From: Chrysoperla carnea
Taxonomy: Eukaryota > Arthropoda > Insecta > Neuroptera > Chrysopidae
Length of the DNA stretch: 64,000 nt
Assembly (NCBI RefSeq): GCF_905475395.1
Contig: NC_058341.1
Coordinates: 64,921,501 to 64,985,500 of the forward strand
Direction of reading: 5' to 3'
The notes beneath the pieces were generated by a model, which searched no databases, was not told the DNA's origin, and saw only the letters and a program-made list of their open reading frames with translations. The position numbers and the translations under genes are program-made. Shown here piece by piece: positions 48,001-59,077 of this stretch (positions are counted from its first letter, which is position 1; each line of letters starts with the position of its first letter).

Positions 48001-51000
48001 CATTTTTTTCTACTTTTTCTTCAATATATAATAATATCATAAAAAATAGTTGGAGAGACCGGACATTTTACATGCTTTAAATGGGACATGACCCTCAAAA
48101 TCGCGAACTTTGTCTTTAAATATCTCGCGATCCAAACGGTCAAAAATTATGAAATTTTAGGAATTCATAAATAAAGCTATTATAAACCCGAGAAAAAAAA
48201 TTCGGCCAAATCTGTCGAAAAGTGATTTCATGCTGGTACTACCTTAAGAAGCTATAGTTTGTAAATGTCTAAAATATTGTTTAGTCTACTTAATAAACTA
48301 GTCAACAAGTTCAAATTGGTGAAATATAGAGATAAAGGTCTTAAAAATACGTGCGATAGCTCGTTGGATTTAAATGATGTCTAGGAAAATGTGCTGGAAT
48401 CGTTTTTCAGCACGTAAAATTTTCAAAAGTTATAAACAATTAAAGATGAAACGAAATGTATTATTTCGCCAATATTTCATAAAATATTAATATTTATGAA
48501 AAAAAAAGAAAAAAAAGATTCAAAATTTCCAATAAAAAACTCCCACTACCGGAAGTCTATCTCCATTATTTTTAATTTAACGCTGAAAATACGTCTTTTT
48601 ACGTCATTTTTAGATTATTGTTTTAGCGTCAAAAACGATCTCACACTAAATAATTTTTTTAAGGTATTAAATATTAATTTAACAAGTGAAAACAAACAAT
48701 TGACTGAGTTAATTGTTGAAATACCACGCATAGTCAGTGTTGAATTCTTTATCACATTACACATACAAACATGTGACACATCCATAACTAATAAAGTATA
48801 GTACATATGTAAATGACTTTATAGGTTTCTGCATTACCGACCGACATTTAGTGTATAGTTTGTACACATATTATAAAATTTCCGCCTAATTGGCGCCCTC
48901 ACGGGTAAACAGTGATGTTTACGAAAAAATGTTTCAAACAAAAGTTGTTTAATTTTTGATAAGGAACATTTTTACATTTAAACTTTTGTTCTATCTCTAA
49001 CGGTTTATAAGATGGGTCCTACGGACCCAAGACCCTATTGACCTATGATGCTCATTTACGAACTTGGCCTCACTTTTTACGTCCTGAGTACGCTGTAAAA
49101 ATTTCAGCTCGATATCTTTTTTCGTTTTTGAGTTATCGTGTCCACAGATGGACGGACGGACAACCGGAAATGGACTAATTAGGTGATTCTATGAACACCT
49201 ATGACAAATTTTTTTTCCTAGCATCATTATTTTTAAGCTTTACAAACTTGGGACTAAACTTAATATACTATGTATATTTCATATATGCATGGTATAAAAA
49301 TATGTAAAAATTATGATGTATTCTGAACACTATAAAGAATTTATTACCGTTGGAATTTTAACTGAAAGTTAATTTTTCAGCAAGTTAGATAATTGTTAAT
49401 TAACAAAACTTTTTATTTCATTAAATTATTCAGAATACACAATAAATTTTCAAATTTTTAAATCGATACTTAATACCTAAAAAAATTATTTAGTGTGAGA
49501 TACTCGTTTTAGACGCTATTACAACAATCTAAAAATGATGCAAAAAGGTCTAGGGTTTAGGTCAAGGTTAGGGTTTAGGATGCAAAAAGGTCAGTTTACT
49601 GGAATAGAATAGACCCTAGATTCCAGTGATCATTGTCTACCAAATAATTCCATATTGTCTTATCCAAATTTGCTTCATTCGCAAGATATCACCCTTTTGT
49701 TAATTTTCAAAAAACAACACTTCTCTTGAGTAAAATGATCATAACTTTTTGCTAGGTTAAGATAAAAAATTTTTGTTGATGCCACCGTAAAGAGCACAAA
49801 AACAAACTGATATAGTTTTGTGTGTTTTATAGTTGAGCTAATACAGTTTGGTAGCGTTCATTTGGGGACACATGTCTATTAGTTTTTTCATCAAATATTT
49901 GCATTGTAAATCTGCTCAATGAGACTATACCCAGAAAGTGTACACAACCGGGAAAAATTTGTCCAGAATTTAGTTCTACAAAATGACATCAATATGATCT
50001 CCCTATTTTCATTTTTAGCGGACATTTGGCTTGATAGCTGTCGGAAACGTGTCAAAAAAGATACAATAATATTAACAGCAAATAGAAAACTATGTAATAT
50101 AAAAAATTAGAGATTACCTAAAACGTATTAACTACACAATTGACATCATTACTCGGCCCAAGCTAAAAATTTAGCTTTTGCCGAAAGCTCAAAGAATTCC
50201 TAATTTTTTTATATTACATAGTTTTCTATTTGCTGTTAATATTATTGCATCTTTTTTAACACGTTTCTGGACAAGTTTTTCCCGGTTGTGTACACTTTCT
50301 GGGTATAACCTCATTGAGCAGATTTACAATGCAAATATTTGATGAAAAAAACTAATAGACATGTCTCCCCAAATGAACGCTGCCAAACTGTATTAGCTCA
50401 ACTATAAAACACACAAAGCTATATCTGTTTGTACTTAAATTTTGAATTCTTTACGCTGGCATCAACAAAAATCTTTTATCTTAACCTAGCAAAAAGTTAT
50501 GATCAATTTACTCAAGAAAAGTGTTGTTTTTCTGGAAATTAACAAAAAAGGAAATATCTTGCGAATGAAGAAAAGTCGAATAGGGCATTATGGGTTTATT
50601 TGATAGACAATTATCACTTAAATCTAGGGCTTCCCTTCTGGAAATAAATCTGTTCTAGAACTCAGAATATTTAGTTTGAAATTCAGAAAAAGAATATGTA
50701 AAGTAAAACTATCTCAAAAATCAGCAAAAGTCTGAAAATATCAAATAAATTATTAATCAATCATTTAATTACAGAAAATGGTAATAGATTGAGACTCTTT
50801 TGGAAGAAATATTTAGAAGTATTCAATATGATAAAAGTAAAACCTACAGTTATTAATTTTTCGAAAATGAGAAATGTTTTAAATATTACTGATTAATTCT
50901 GAAAAACTCAGAAATGGTCTTACTATTACTTTATTTTGCTAACTATATTTTCATAAAATCTCTGATTAATTCTAAAAAAACTCAGAAACTTTTAGGAGAA

Positions 51001-53211
51001 CTCAGAAAATTTGTTCCGAAAGAGTCTCAATCTATTACCATTTTCTGTCATTAAATGATTGATTAATAATTTATTTGATATTTTCAGACTTTTTTTGATT
51101 TTTTCAGAGATAGCTTTACTTCACATATCCTTTTTCTGAATTTCAAACTAAATATTGTGAGTTCCAGAACAGATTTATTTCCACAATGGTTGTGTTTGGG
51201 CCACTACTTTAAGTACACCCTATATGACTTTGTTCTACACACTCATACAGGTCCTATTGAAAATCATACTGTTCCGTAGAATTGCAACCTTAAATGCTTC
51301 ATTTGATAAAGTATAAGTCTACATTCTTACCACAAGTCGTACAAAGAAAATCTCGAATATTATGTTCAGCATATCTATGTTTCTTTAAACCGCCTTTAGT
51401 AGCATAAATTTTCCCACAATCGGTAATACTACAAACATAATTTCGTGTACCAGTCGAATCTTTTGTTCTACGAATTTTTTTAAATTGCTCCTTGAAATCA
51501 TCTTCACTTTCGTTGTTATCTGCAGACGATGTATGATCAGATTGATATGGAATTTCCTCTAATATTTCATATTTGTAATCATCTTCACAGTTTTCCTCTA
51601 CTTTCTCTGATAATTTTTCATCAATTATTTCGATTTCGGTCTCATTCTTTATTTGATTATCTTCGGAGATTACCAAAATATATTTAACACTGTTGTCAAT
51701 ACCTACAGGGCCTGTTTCATCCGGTTCAATTTTTACTAAAATATTTTCTTGTTTGATTCCATCAAGTTTTTCAATTTTACAACAATGTCGGCTTGATTTC
51801 TTCGGTTCATTACACTTTGTACAGATTCGATTTAAAATTGTAGTTTTTTTATTTAAATTTGATGATCTTTTGGATGATTTTGTTATTGGAGCCTTTGATG
51901 GTTTTGTAAGTAATTGCATTAATTGTTCATTAATTTTCAAGCAATTTTCTTGAAATATCTTAAATTTTTCTAAAATTTGGTTACAATCCGTGCATATTTC
52001 TTTGGGTAATATTTCGTTTTCTTCCGAGTTTTCGATCTATTAGAAATAAACAAAGTCATAAGATCAAAATTTATTTGAGTAGGGTGTTTCAGAATTGAAC
52101 ATCACTATTTTAGGGGTGTGTTTTTTTAGCATAAAATAATAACAAAAGTTCATTTTAACATACAGAGTGGGCCATTTTAATCTATGCATTTGAATATCTC
52201 GCCAGAGATATTAAAAAATGACCTCAACAATAATTGTAGAGTTCGTTGGGGAACATCATGTTCTGACATCAGATTGGACCCACTTCTTCGGGCTGCTTTA
52301 ATAGCCAATTTCGATCCTAAACGATAAGAGACAGAATAACACTTTAAATTAGAAAGTTGATCCTCGTAAACTAAAATTTTTCACCCAAACCATTTTTTCG
52401 AAAATTGTCAGCTTTCGGAGGAAATGCGACTTAAAAATTTGTTATTATTGCATTTAATTGAAAGTAAACGCGCTAACTATGGAAAAATGCTTTAGCCAAA
52501 AGTTCTTGGCAATAGGGCACATTCGCTTGTGTCCATGACTTTCGTTGACCTACAATTATCGATAAACTTTATGCGTATTTTCTTTTGAAATAATCGAAAT
52601 TATCGGTTTAATGTGAATAAGATCTCTTACAGTATACATATTAGGTATAATAATCGAATACAATGTAATACCAAATACAGTAGAATCTCGATAACTTAAA
52701 CCTCGGTAACATAAAAACCTCTGTTACTTCAAAAAATACTATGTTCCCTTCCCATCAGAGCCCAAAACCTCTATAACTTAAAAGACGCAACCTCTATAAC
52801 TTAAATAAATAATCTCTGTATAGCCCCTCAGAAACTACATAGAAACATGTACATACCTCTATATTAACTAGGGTACATACAAACATGTACATACCTCTAT
52901 ATTAACCTTTACCTAACATAGACACTTGATAACTTAAAACCTCTATAACTTAAAATATTTTGTGTTTCCCTTGGACTTTAACTTATCGAGATTCTACTGT
53001 ATTATATTCGTTTGGAGACTAAAAATGAAAAGACCTAAATTGTAATTAAAAGTTTGAAACTTACATTAATTTTGGTACACAGTAGAATTCGTTCACATAA
53101 AATTGAATTGGTGAGGAATTTAATCGAACCATCATTTTCTTGACAAAGTCGACATTTTGTTAAATAAATTTCTTGTAAAACTTTTAAACCGTTATCACTA
53201 TTGTTGCTCAT
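44810..53211 (-). CDS. ZAD-domain C2H2 zinc-finger protein, complete
   Basis: Four exons on the minus strand, 53065-53211, 51331-52036, 47380-47684 and 44810-45016, give 1365 bp (454 aa plus stop) with consistent phases (0, 1, 0). The N-terminus has a zinc-finger-associated domain split by intron 1: KCRLC (Cys20, Cys23) and ICTDC (Cys64, Cys67). In this family the ZAD mediates dimerisation. An acidic, low-complexity linker (about residues 90-240) follows, then seven C2H2 fingers from about residue 251 to near the C-terminus. Finger 2 is split by intron 2 (CTTCG|KHFGEHSGLKVH). A TGERPY linker joins the last two fingers. This is most likely a nuclear sequence-specific DNA-binding regulator; the target is unknown and I do not assign an orthologue. 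ZAD zinc-finger genes are a large insect family, often in clusters, but no second copy is visible here. All introns are filled with repeats. Confidence 0.92.
45235..45565 (+). repeat. Family B repeat, copy 3
   Basis: GTGTCGTAATTAAGATGAAG to ATCATCAATTTGTCCAG; in intron 3 of the zinc-finger gene. Confidence 0.6.
45600..47379. other. Zinc-finger gene intron 3, rest
   Basis: No exon recognised. CAGTGGCGTAACTA at 46569 looks like a hAT-type end but has no partner; 47059-47084 is a T-run of about 26. Confidence 0.5.
47380..47684 (-). CDS. ZAD zinc-finger gene exon 3 (fingers 2-5)
   Basis: Second half of finger 2 (KHFGEHSGLKVHERIH), then fingers with YECTKC, YYCTQC and FKCEMC cores. Acceptor tgtag, donor TTT|gtaagt. 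Confidence 0.92.
47740..48247. mobile_element. MITE, family C, copy 2
   Basis: Terminal inverted repeats TTAAGGTATTTCCAGCATGG and CATGCTGGTACTACCTTAA bound about 508 bp of noncoding DNA. Lies in intron 2 of the zinc-finger gene. Confidence 0.65.
48400..49560. repeat. Family D repeat, two inverted parts around family A
   Basis: 48400-48682 (TATTTCGCCAATATTTCATA...GATCTCACACTAAAT) and 49297-49560 (GTGTGAGATACTCG...AAATGATGC) are in opposite orientation, so the family D element looks like an inverted-repeat element with family A inserted into it. Confidence 0.6.
48683..49296 (-). repeat. Family A repeat, copy 14 (young subfamily), with ~65 bp insertion
   Basis: Reverse orientation, CAAGTGAAAACAAACAATTG to TTCATATATGCATGGTAT. 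Same diagnostic bases as the copies at 24138 and 43231. An extra segment (about 48805-48868, TTCTGCATTACCGACCGAC) is absent from the others. Confidence 0.8.
49614..50629. repeat. Inverted repeat, arms ~450-500 bp
   Basis: Arms 49614-50110 and 50199-50629, ends CCCTAGATT / AATCTAGGG, sharing inverted TGCTAGGTTAAGATAAAA, ATACAGTTTGGTAGCGTTCA and ATAGAAAACTATGTAATAT. The left arm carries extra bases near 49965-50040. In intron 2 of the zinc-finger gene. Confidence 0.8.
50633..51189. mobile_element. MITE with TGGAAATAAATCTGTTC ends
   Basis: Inverted ends CTGGAAATAAATCTGTTCTA and CCAGAACAGATTTATTTCCA; inner inverted words ATGGTAATAGATTGAGACTC / GAGTCTCAATCTATTACCAT. Lies back to back with the preceding inverted repeat. 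Confidence 0.75.
51331..52036 (-). CDS. ZAD zinc-finger gene exon 2
   Basis: Starts IENSEENEILPKEICTDC (second ZAD cysteine pair), then a Lys/Ser-rich and acidic linker, finger 1 (CSITDC...H...H, about residues 251-274), and the first half of finger 2, ending one base into a Gly codon. Confidence 0.92.
52143..52300. repeat. Transposon-like end ACAGAGTGGGCCATTTTAAT
   Basis: ATACAGAGTGGGCCATTTTA resembles a common insect DNA-transposon terminus; a related inverted end (AAAATGACCCACTCTGTAT) lies at about 29325. No matching second end nearby. Confidence 0.35.
52678..52999. mobile_element. pogo/Tigger-type MITE, 322 bp, copy 2
   Basis: Same family and same length as the copy at 5701 but in opposite orientation, also TA-flanked. 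Lies in intron 1 of the zinc-finger gene. Confidence 0.9.
53065..53211 (-). CDS. ZAD zinc-finger gene exon 1
   Basis: 49 codons from ATG 53211 (MSNNSDNG) with the first ZAD cysteine pair KCRLCQEN. Donor AAT|gtaagt, phase 0. Confidence 0.88.
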
Positions 53212-54100
53212 AATTACAATTTTTTTTTAAAATTTACTAAGGCTGAGCGTCAAAAGTTTTCTCAACCTGAACGATTTTATTCAATTTTGTAGGGTTATGT
53301 GCTCAAACGAAATGAAATAAAATAATTAAATTAAATTATCAAATTATTAAGGTTGAATATTATTTAAGTAAATATTTTTAAATAATTTCATTGAAAACAC
53401 AATTTTTTAATTGTTGGGCAAATTTTTGAAAATTAAGACGTTTTTAACACAGCCATATGATAAAAGGATTCCATTTTAGTATGTTCGTCTCGTGACAGTA
53501 TGGAGGCTTAAGGCTGCCGATACCAACTGTATTTTAGTCAAATGTTATTAGATTTAATAATACAGGTTATAAAGAAGCCAATTACTCTTGCCCATAATGA
53601 ACTAAATTACAGGAGTTATTATTTTATTTAAATAGGTTCAGTATCACGTATTGAATGTAAATGCACAAAATCCCTACAAAAATAGGCGGGGGAAGTGCCT
53701 CCATTTTTTAAGGCTATATCTCCATAACTGTGCACTTTAGACCAAAAAAGGTAATAAGCAATATTGTAGATAATTAAATTACCTTCTTTTTTAGTAAAAT
53801 AATTTCTTTTGGTATCACTAACCGTTTATGACTTATACGACTATAACGATTTACTAATTAACAATTCGGCCGATATCTCTTCTAATATTTGTTTAAATAA
53901 TATTTGTTTAAATGCTAATAACTTAACTTTTAAATCTATAAATTTCTTAAAATTTTTACTTTTCTAAAATTAATATTTTTAAAGTTATTACGCGTATAAT
54001 GTTGCAAAAACCGGGTGTAAGATTAGTAAAAAAGAAGTATAGATAGTGTGCTGATAAAAATTCAATAAATATATGAAAAATATTAATGTTAGTGACATAA
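53212..54100. other. Intergenic upstream of the zinc-finger gene
   Basis: 53540-53900 is family E, copy 3 (AAATTACAGGAGTTATT, GTGCACTTTAGACC). The promoter of the zinc-finger gene should lie just above 53211, but no clear core element is seen. Confidence 0.5.
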
Positions 54101-54207
54101 TTAGCAATAAATAATTTTCCTTCTTACCTGAAAAAGCAGCCCCCACCCCTTGAAATTTATTTTGAAAATTAAAAAAAATTGACTAAAAAGATAGGAAATT
54201 GGCACCA

Positions 54208-55430
54208 TGCCATTGGCCGAAGGATGATACGCTATTGTTTTGAAATGATTTGTTCCCAATAATTGGTTCAATTCTTTAAACAGGTGTGATTCGAACTGTC
54301 TTCCTTGATCAGACGTATTGCGTAGTGGCGTGCCAAACCGAGCTATCCAATTCTCGTATAGATTGCGGGCCACTGTAGGTGCTTCTTGATTAACCATTGG
54401 TATGGCTTCGGGCCACCTTGAGAAACGATCCACTATTGTAAGACAATAGCGATAGCTTTCCGATAGGAACATGATTACAATATCTTTGTGAATGTGATCA
54501 AATCTCGATGATGGTAAAGCGAATGTGCCGATCGGTGACGTGATGTGTCTGCTGATTTTTGATTTTTGGCATTGAACACAATTGCGAACCCATTCGCGAC
54601 AATCGGTATTCATTGATGGCAAAACGAAGCGTGATGTCACTTTTTTCGTCGTAGACCTTATTCCGGGATGAGCAAGTTGATGTATCGAGTCGAATGCTTG
54701 TTTTCTGAATGATTTTGTTAAAAATAGTCGAGCATTTGCTGTCGAAACGTCGTAATAAACTGAGTCATTCGTGCCAGGGATGAGAATCAATTTAAGTCTC
54801 AGTGACGATGAGTCGTTCAGATATTTTCGAAGTTCCGTATCGTTTCGCTGTGACTCTGTGAGTTCTTTATAGTCAATTGCATGTGGAATTTCGTTGATTC
54901 GTGATAATGTCGATATAATGTCGTATATTCGTGATAATGTCGAATGTCTGTCGTAAATTGCCCAATGAAATCGAGGTGCCGCATTTGTCTAGGTGAAAAC
55001 TCTGGATTACGACGTTGAAATGTGAAAGTAATTGGCTTTTGATCCGAATATATTGTAAATATTCGCGCTTCTACCATATGTCGAAAATGCTTGATGGCAA
55101 GATAGATGGCCAATAATTCGCGATCATAAGCAGAGTAGTTGCGTTCTGTCGCACTTAGTTTTTTCTAAAAGAATTCCAATCAACAACAGCTATCAACGAA
55201 TTGCTGAAGAACAGTTCCAACTGCGAAATCGAATGCGTCGGTGAAAATTGCTAGCGATGCGTTAGGTTCGGGATGCGCGAGTAACGTGGCTTGAAGTAGG
55301 TGTTCCTTGCACTCGTTTCAATTGCTTCAGTGATCCATTCAACCGGTGTTTTTTTCTTTTACGTTGTCATGGAGTAGGTCGTTGAGCAGTGCTTGGTTCT
55401 TTAACGGGGTCATCAATTATCTAGCGGGCT
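54208..55430 (-). pseudogene. Truncated Ty3/gypsy-type pol: RT end, RNase H, integrase
   Basis: Minus strand, decayed. From the right: the tail of reverse transcriptase and the FTDA RNase H start (about 55230-55430, with frameshifts), RNase H (ERNYSAYDRELLAIYLAIKH, 54950-55150), the integrase zinc region (HPGIR...CVQCQKS, about 54590-54690) and integrase core (KDIV, SDQGRQFES). It stops at HPSANGM near 54208, before the third catalytic residue, so the integrase is incomplete. A small tandem duplication near 54896-54945 shifts the frame between RNase H and integrase. Gag, protease and most of RT are missing. Confidence 0.88.
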
Positions 55431-55447
55431 TAACGTAATCAAATTTG

Positions 55448-55848
55448 TGTAATGAAAAAATGAACTGTCTATACTAAAATATTATACGAAATTTTTATTG
55501 TTAAGTTATTTTACTACATACAAATACCATATAGTTCACAATACTTTTATTTTATTGTTATTCTGATAGATGATAAAACTTGATTTTTCTGTAGTTAACT
55601 TGAAGAGTCTGTATTATAATCTAACGGTATCGCACACTGTGCACTGTTTATATAGTTACAATCAATTGTTAGCGTACAGTCTAGCAAATTCTAGAACTGG
55701 CACGTATGTTCTATTGCATACATTTTACTTGTATATGTTTTCTATCTTTGTTTAAGTAATATAGAATGATATTGTTTATTTCTTTTTAGAATTGTCTAGA
55801 ATTCTAGATAATGCTATATTATTTATAATGTTGGGTTAATTGTTAACA
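55448..55848 (-). mobile_element. Possible LTR of the Ty3/gypsy remnant
   Basis: On the minus strand this runs from TGTTAACA to CATTACA (TG...CA ends), has a TATA-like CTATATAAACAGTG and AATAAA-type signals, and sits immediately 5' of the pol remnant. No second LTR is present to confirm it. Confidence 0.4.
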
Positions 55849-56720
55849 CCACACTATGATTTGACTAAAATTATTATTAATTTTATTTCAAATCAGATCA
55901 AGTCGTTCGTTTTCGATGAATTGTTTGTTGAAAATATTTAAATTTAAATGTAAGATTAGATTATTATGATCGGATGTCGACTTACATTTTAACAAAGCTA
56001 TGATTTGGCTAAGATTATTATTAATTTTATCTTAAATCAGACCAGAAAAAAATTTTGTATTTTAAATTGAAAATAAATTGGGAATCTGCACATGACAAAA
56101 TACCAAAATATTTTCAAAAAGACCACAAGTCACAATGAAGGTAGCATTCTATGTATTTTTCTCTTCTCGTCGCCAGATGTCAGCAATAGTAAAAAAACAT
56201 GGCCGCACCCATATGAACAAGCAGTATAGTTACCCTTTAATATTCAAATATTGTGGCTTGGCGTAACTTAAAAAGGTCTGTTACGCCAGGTATCAACGTC
56301 AGATATTAGGCGCTCTGTAACTTACACCGCAACTCAATACTCAAAGTTGCGTTGCAAGCATCACAAAATAATAATAATGAATGTTAAGGAAACAAAATTA
56401 GGTGCTTATTTAGTGCTTAACTTTCAGGATCGTGAAATCGGCTAATTAATATAGGGAAGCCTAGAAATTGGCAAAAAAGCGGATTTTAAAATCAGATTTC
56501 TCTAAAACTAGGACGAATGTTTAGTCAGGTATAAACTAAGCGTGGTAATTAAGTGCTAATTAGGTGCTTCTCGTTTTATTGTTTGATAACTCTGTCTTGT
56601 TTTAATTGCGAGTTGGTTGGTCAAGTCTATATTTTCGGTGGAAATATAACAAAAAAATTATTGAAATTAAATACAATAAATATTGCTCAATCTTTCAATA
56701 TTTTACACTATAAATCCTTT
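55849..56720. other. Intergenic, nothing assignable
   Basis: AT-rich. TTTGACTAAAATTATTATTAATTTTATTTCAAATC is present twice (about 55860 and 56000) as a loose direct repeat; no gene seen. Confidence 0.4.
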
Positions 56721-56721
56721 T

Positions 56722-57010
56722 TTAACCGACTTCAAACAAAAAAGGAGGAGGTTATCAATTCGACTGTATTTTTTTTTTATGTTTGTTACCTCAGAACTTT
56801 TGACTGGGTGAACCGATTTTGATGATTCTTTATCTAATTGAAAGCTGGTGCATTCTGTGTGTTCCCATTTCATTTTGGTTCAGTTCTGACAACGGCATTC
56901 ATCAGAAACCCATAAAAGTCTTAAATTTGCATTAAGTAGACACGACAAGAGGACGAATAACTCAATATCACGCCAACCGATTTCGATGATTCTTTTTTAG
57001 TGACAAATTA
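56722..57010. repeat. Insect repeat AACCGACTTCAAACAAAAAAGG, copy 1
   Basis: AACCGACTTCAAACAAAAAA, TGTTTGTTACCTCAGAAC and TGGGTGAACCGATTTTGATG form a motif combination that I recognise as widespread in insect genomes (recalled, not searched). Confidence 0.6.
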
Positions 57011-57057
57011 GTTACTGTACTTCAGATTCACTAAAAATCACAAAATAAAAAAAACCT

Positions 57058-57673
57058 TTATCAAAAAGAAAACCGACTTCGAAAGATAAACTTTTCCAAA
57101 ACTAATTAATATGCACTAAAAAGTAAAAAAATAACGATAATATAATGTACTTAAAATTATTGTTATTTTTGGATTCGGTGTCAGCCAAGCTAATGTAGCA
57201 AACTGTTCTGTCAGAGTTGTTTCCATGAAGGTTATAGGAAGGAGAACGATCGCTATAGAAAATATTGTCCCCGAAATATGGATAAAATAAGTGAGGCGCT
57301 GCGACCGCTAAGTAGGATCAATAAAAGCGGGCTGTTGTGCACTAATTTGAAATGATATATCAATTTGTACATTATGCAACTAACTTCATCTACTTGTACT
57401 CATCGCTAACAGCTAACTTCGCAGATACTACTTCTTGATAACAGCGCGGCTGGTGGCTGAAAAATGAACTATAAATTCTACAAATTTTCAGGGACAGGTG
57501 CGCTAATGCATTAACACGTAGCGATCGTTCTCCTTCTTTATAACCTTCATGGTTGTTTCCTTGGCTGACACCGACTTCAAAAATAACAATAATTTTAACT
57601 ACCCTTTTTTTTTTACTTTTTAGTGCATATTAAATTGTTTTGGAAAAGTTTACCTTTTGAAGTCGGTTTTCTT
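57058..57673. mobile_element. Inverted-repeat element with AAACCGACTTC ends
   Basis: Arms about 57058-57258 and 57528-57673 share inverted AACTTTTCCAAAAC, GTGTCAGCCAAG and AAGGTTATA...GAGAACGATCGC. Related at its ends to the repeat at 56722. Confidence 0.75.
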
Positions 57674-58945
57674 TGTGATAAAAGTTTTTTTTTCAGTCTC
57701 ACCTACCCCTTTCTCCTTTCCCCAATTTCTTTCTAAATAGAAGGAAGTTACCTTTCTCACATCCATAAGTTAATTTGTACACAAGAACACAGGTTCTGAA
57801 TATTTTAAAAATGGTATAACAGAAACATTCTAGTGTGACGTATCATGGCTGTTGCTTACAGCGTTTATCGTCTATCGTATATGAAGAATTTACGAATTTT
57901 TTTTTTTTGTAAAGTGTTAGTGAAATTTTTAATTCTGCCCCCAATTATTTAAAAAAAAAAAAGGGCGAATAATAGTTTTATATACTGATTGGGTTATTTT
58001 TTGACTTTCCCAGTTTTAGTATAAGGAAAAATATGGAAAATGGAAGGTCTCTAAACTAGCTTGCTAATTGAGAAATAAAACTTGTACCAATTAATTTTAA
58101 CTATTAATTTTATTCGTTATCTAAAAGTAACGTTTATACATAAATCTACCATTAAGATTCAAGACTAAAAGAGAACCAATAATTAAAAGACTAATTATCG
58201 CAATATGCAGATAGTATTTTCTGTAAAGAACGAAAAAAATTTGTAAATTTCTTATTATGTGTATATAAACAAAGGACCACCATTGTTTATAGAAAATGTC
58301 TTTCGGCAAACTGTCAGAAATCTTAGATCTTGAAAACTAAAACAACAGTTTCGATTGCCACAGAGTTCAGAGGGTTTGAGATTTTTTTACCAAAAATTCG
58401 ATAAAAAACTTTTAAACCAGATGGTAAACAATTTCCAAATTTTTTTAGCTTTATATTGGAACATACGAATTTTTGCTCCTTTTTTCAAGAACTAACATTT
58501 CACAAACTTCCAAAAATTTTATTCGGAAGACGAAAGCTATTTTCCATACGCATGATGCTTTTCAAAAAACATTACCTATGTAAGTGAATTTTGGCAAACT
58601 GACATAACTATATAATAAAGTCATAGATAAGTCAAATTCCAATACATATGAATAGTTGTTAATACGCAAGAATTACTTTAATTTACTAAGGTAAAGTTTA
58701 TATTATCTTTTGTATGGTAATGCAGGAACCTACACTTAGCTCCGTCGGCTAAGCAGAGTTAATTGCTATCATTACAATAATAATCTTGGTCAGAAAATAC
58801 TACGCAAATACACGCTTTTTTTTAAAGCGGACCCTATTATCTTTGTGGAGACGGCATATTTGTGCCGCTATGAGTATTTTCTGATTATAGTCAATGCTAA
58901 TAATAATCATGCAATAATTATATAAAAGTACATCAAAGTAACATC
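57674..58945. other. Intergenic, downstream of FAR
   Basis: No exon. 58735-58910 has imperfect inverted words (CAGAAAATACTACG / GAGTATTTTCTGATTATAG) like a decayed MITE; otherwise nothing seen. Confidence 0.45.
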
Positions 58946-59077
58946 TTACATTTTTAAATTAAACATTCGTTTGTTAAACGTTTCTTCTGAAAAGTTTTTA
59001 TCTTTTAATAAATACCGTATTGTGCCATCTCTTTGTATTTTCATTTGATCCGAAATTATATATCCAGAATAATCTAC
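58946..59077 (-). CDS. FAR last exon
   Basis: VDYSGYIISDQMKIQRDGTI, RYLLKDKNFSEETFNKRM, then FNLKM and TAA at 58946-58948. Acceptor tacag. Confidence 0.9.
   Translation of the reverse strand, partial: VDYSGYIISDQMKIQRDGTIRYLLKDKNFSEETFNKRMFNLKM

Noticed and set aside
57850-58330. Possible extra FAR or other exon downstream of FAR
   Set aside because: The FAR stop codon is clear at 58946-58948, and nothing below it aligns with the family.
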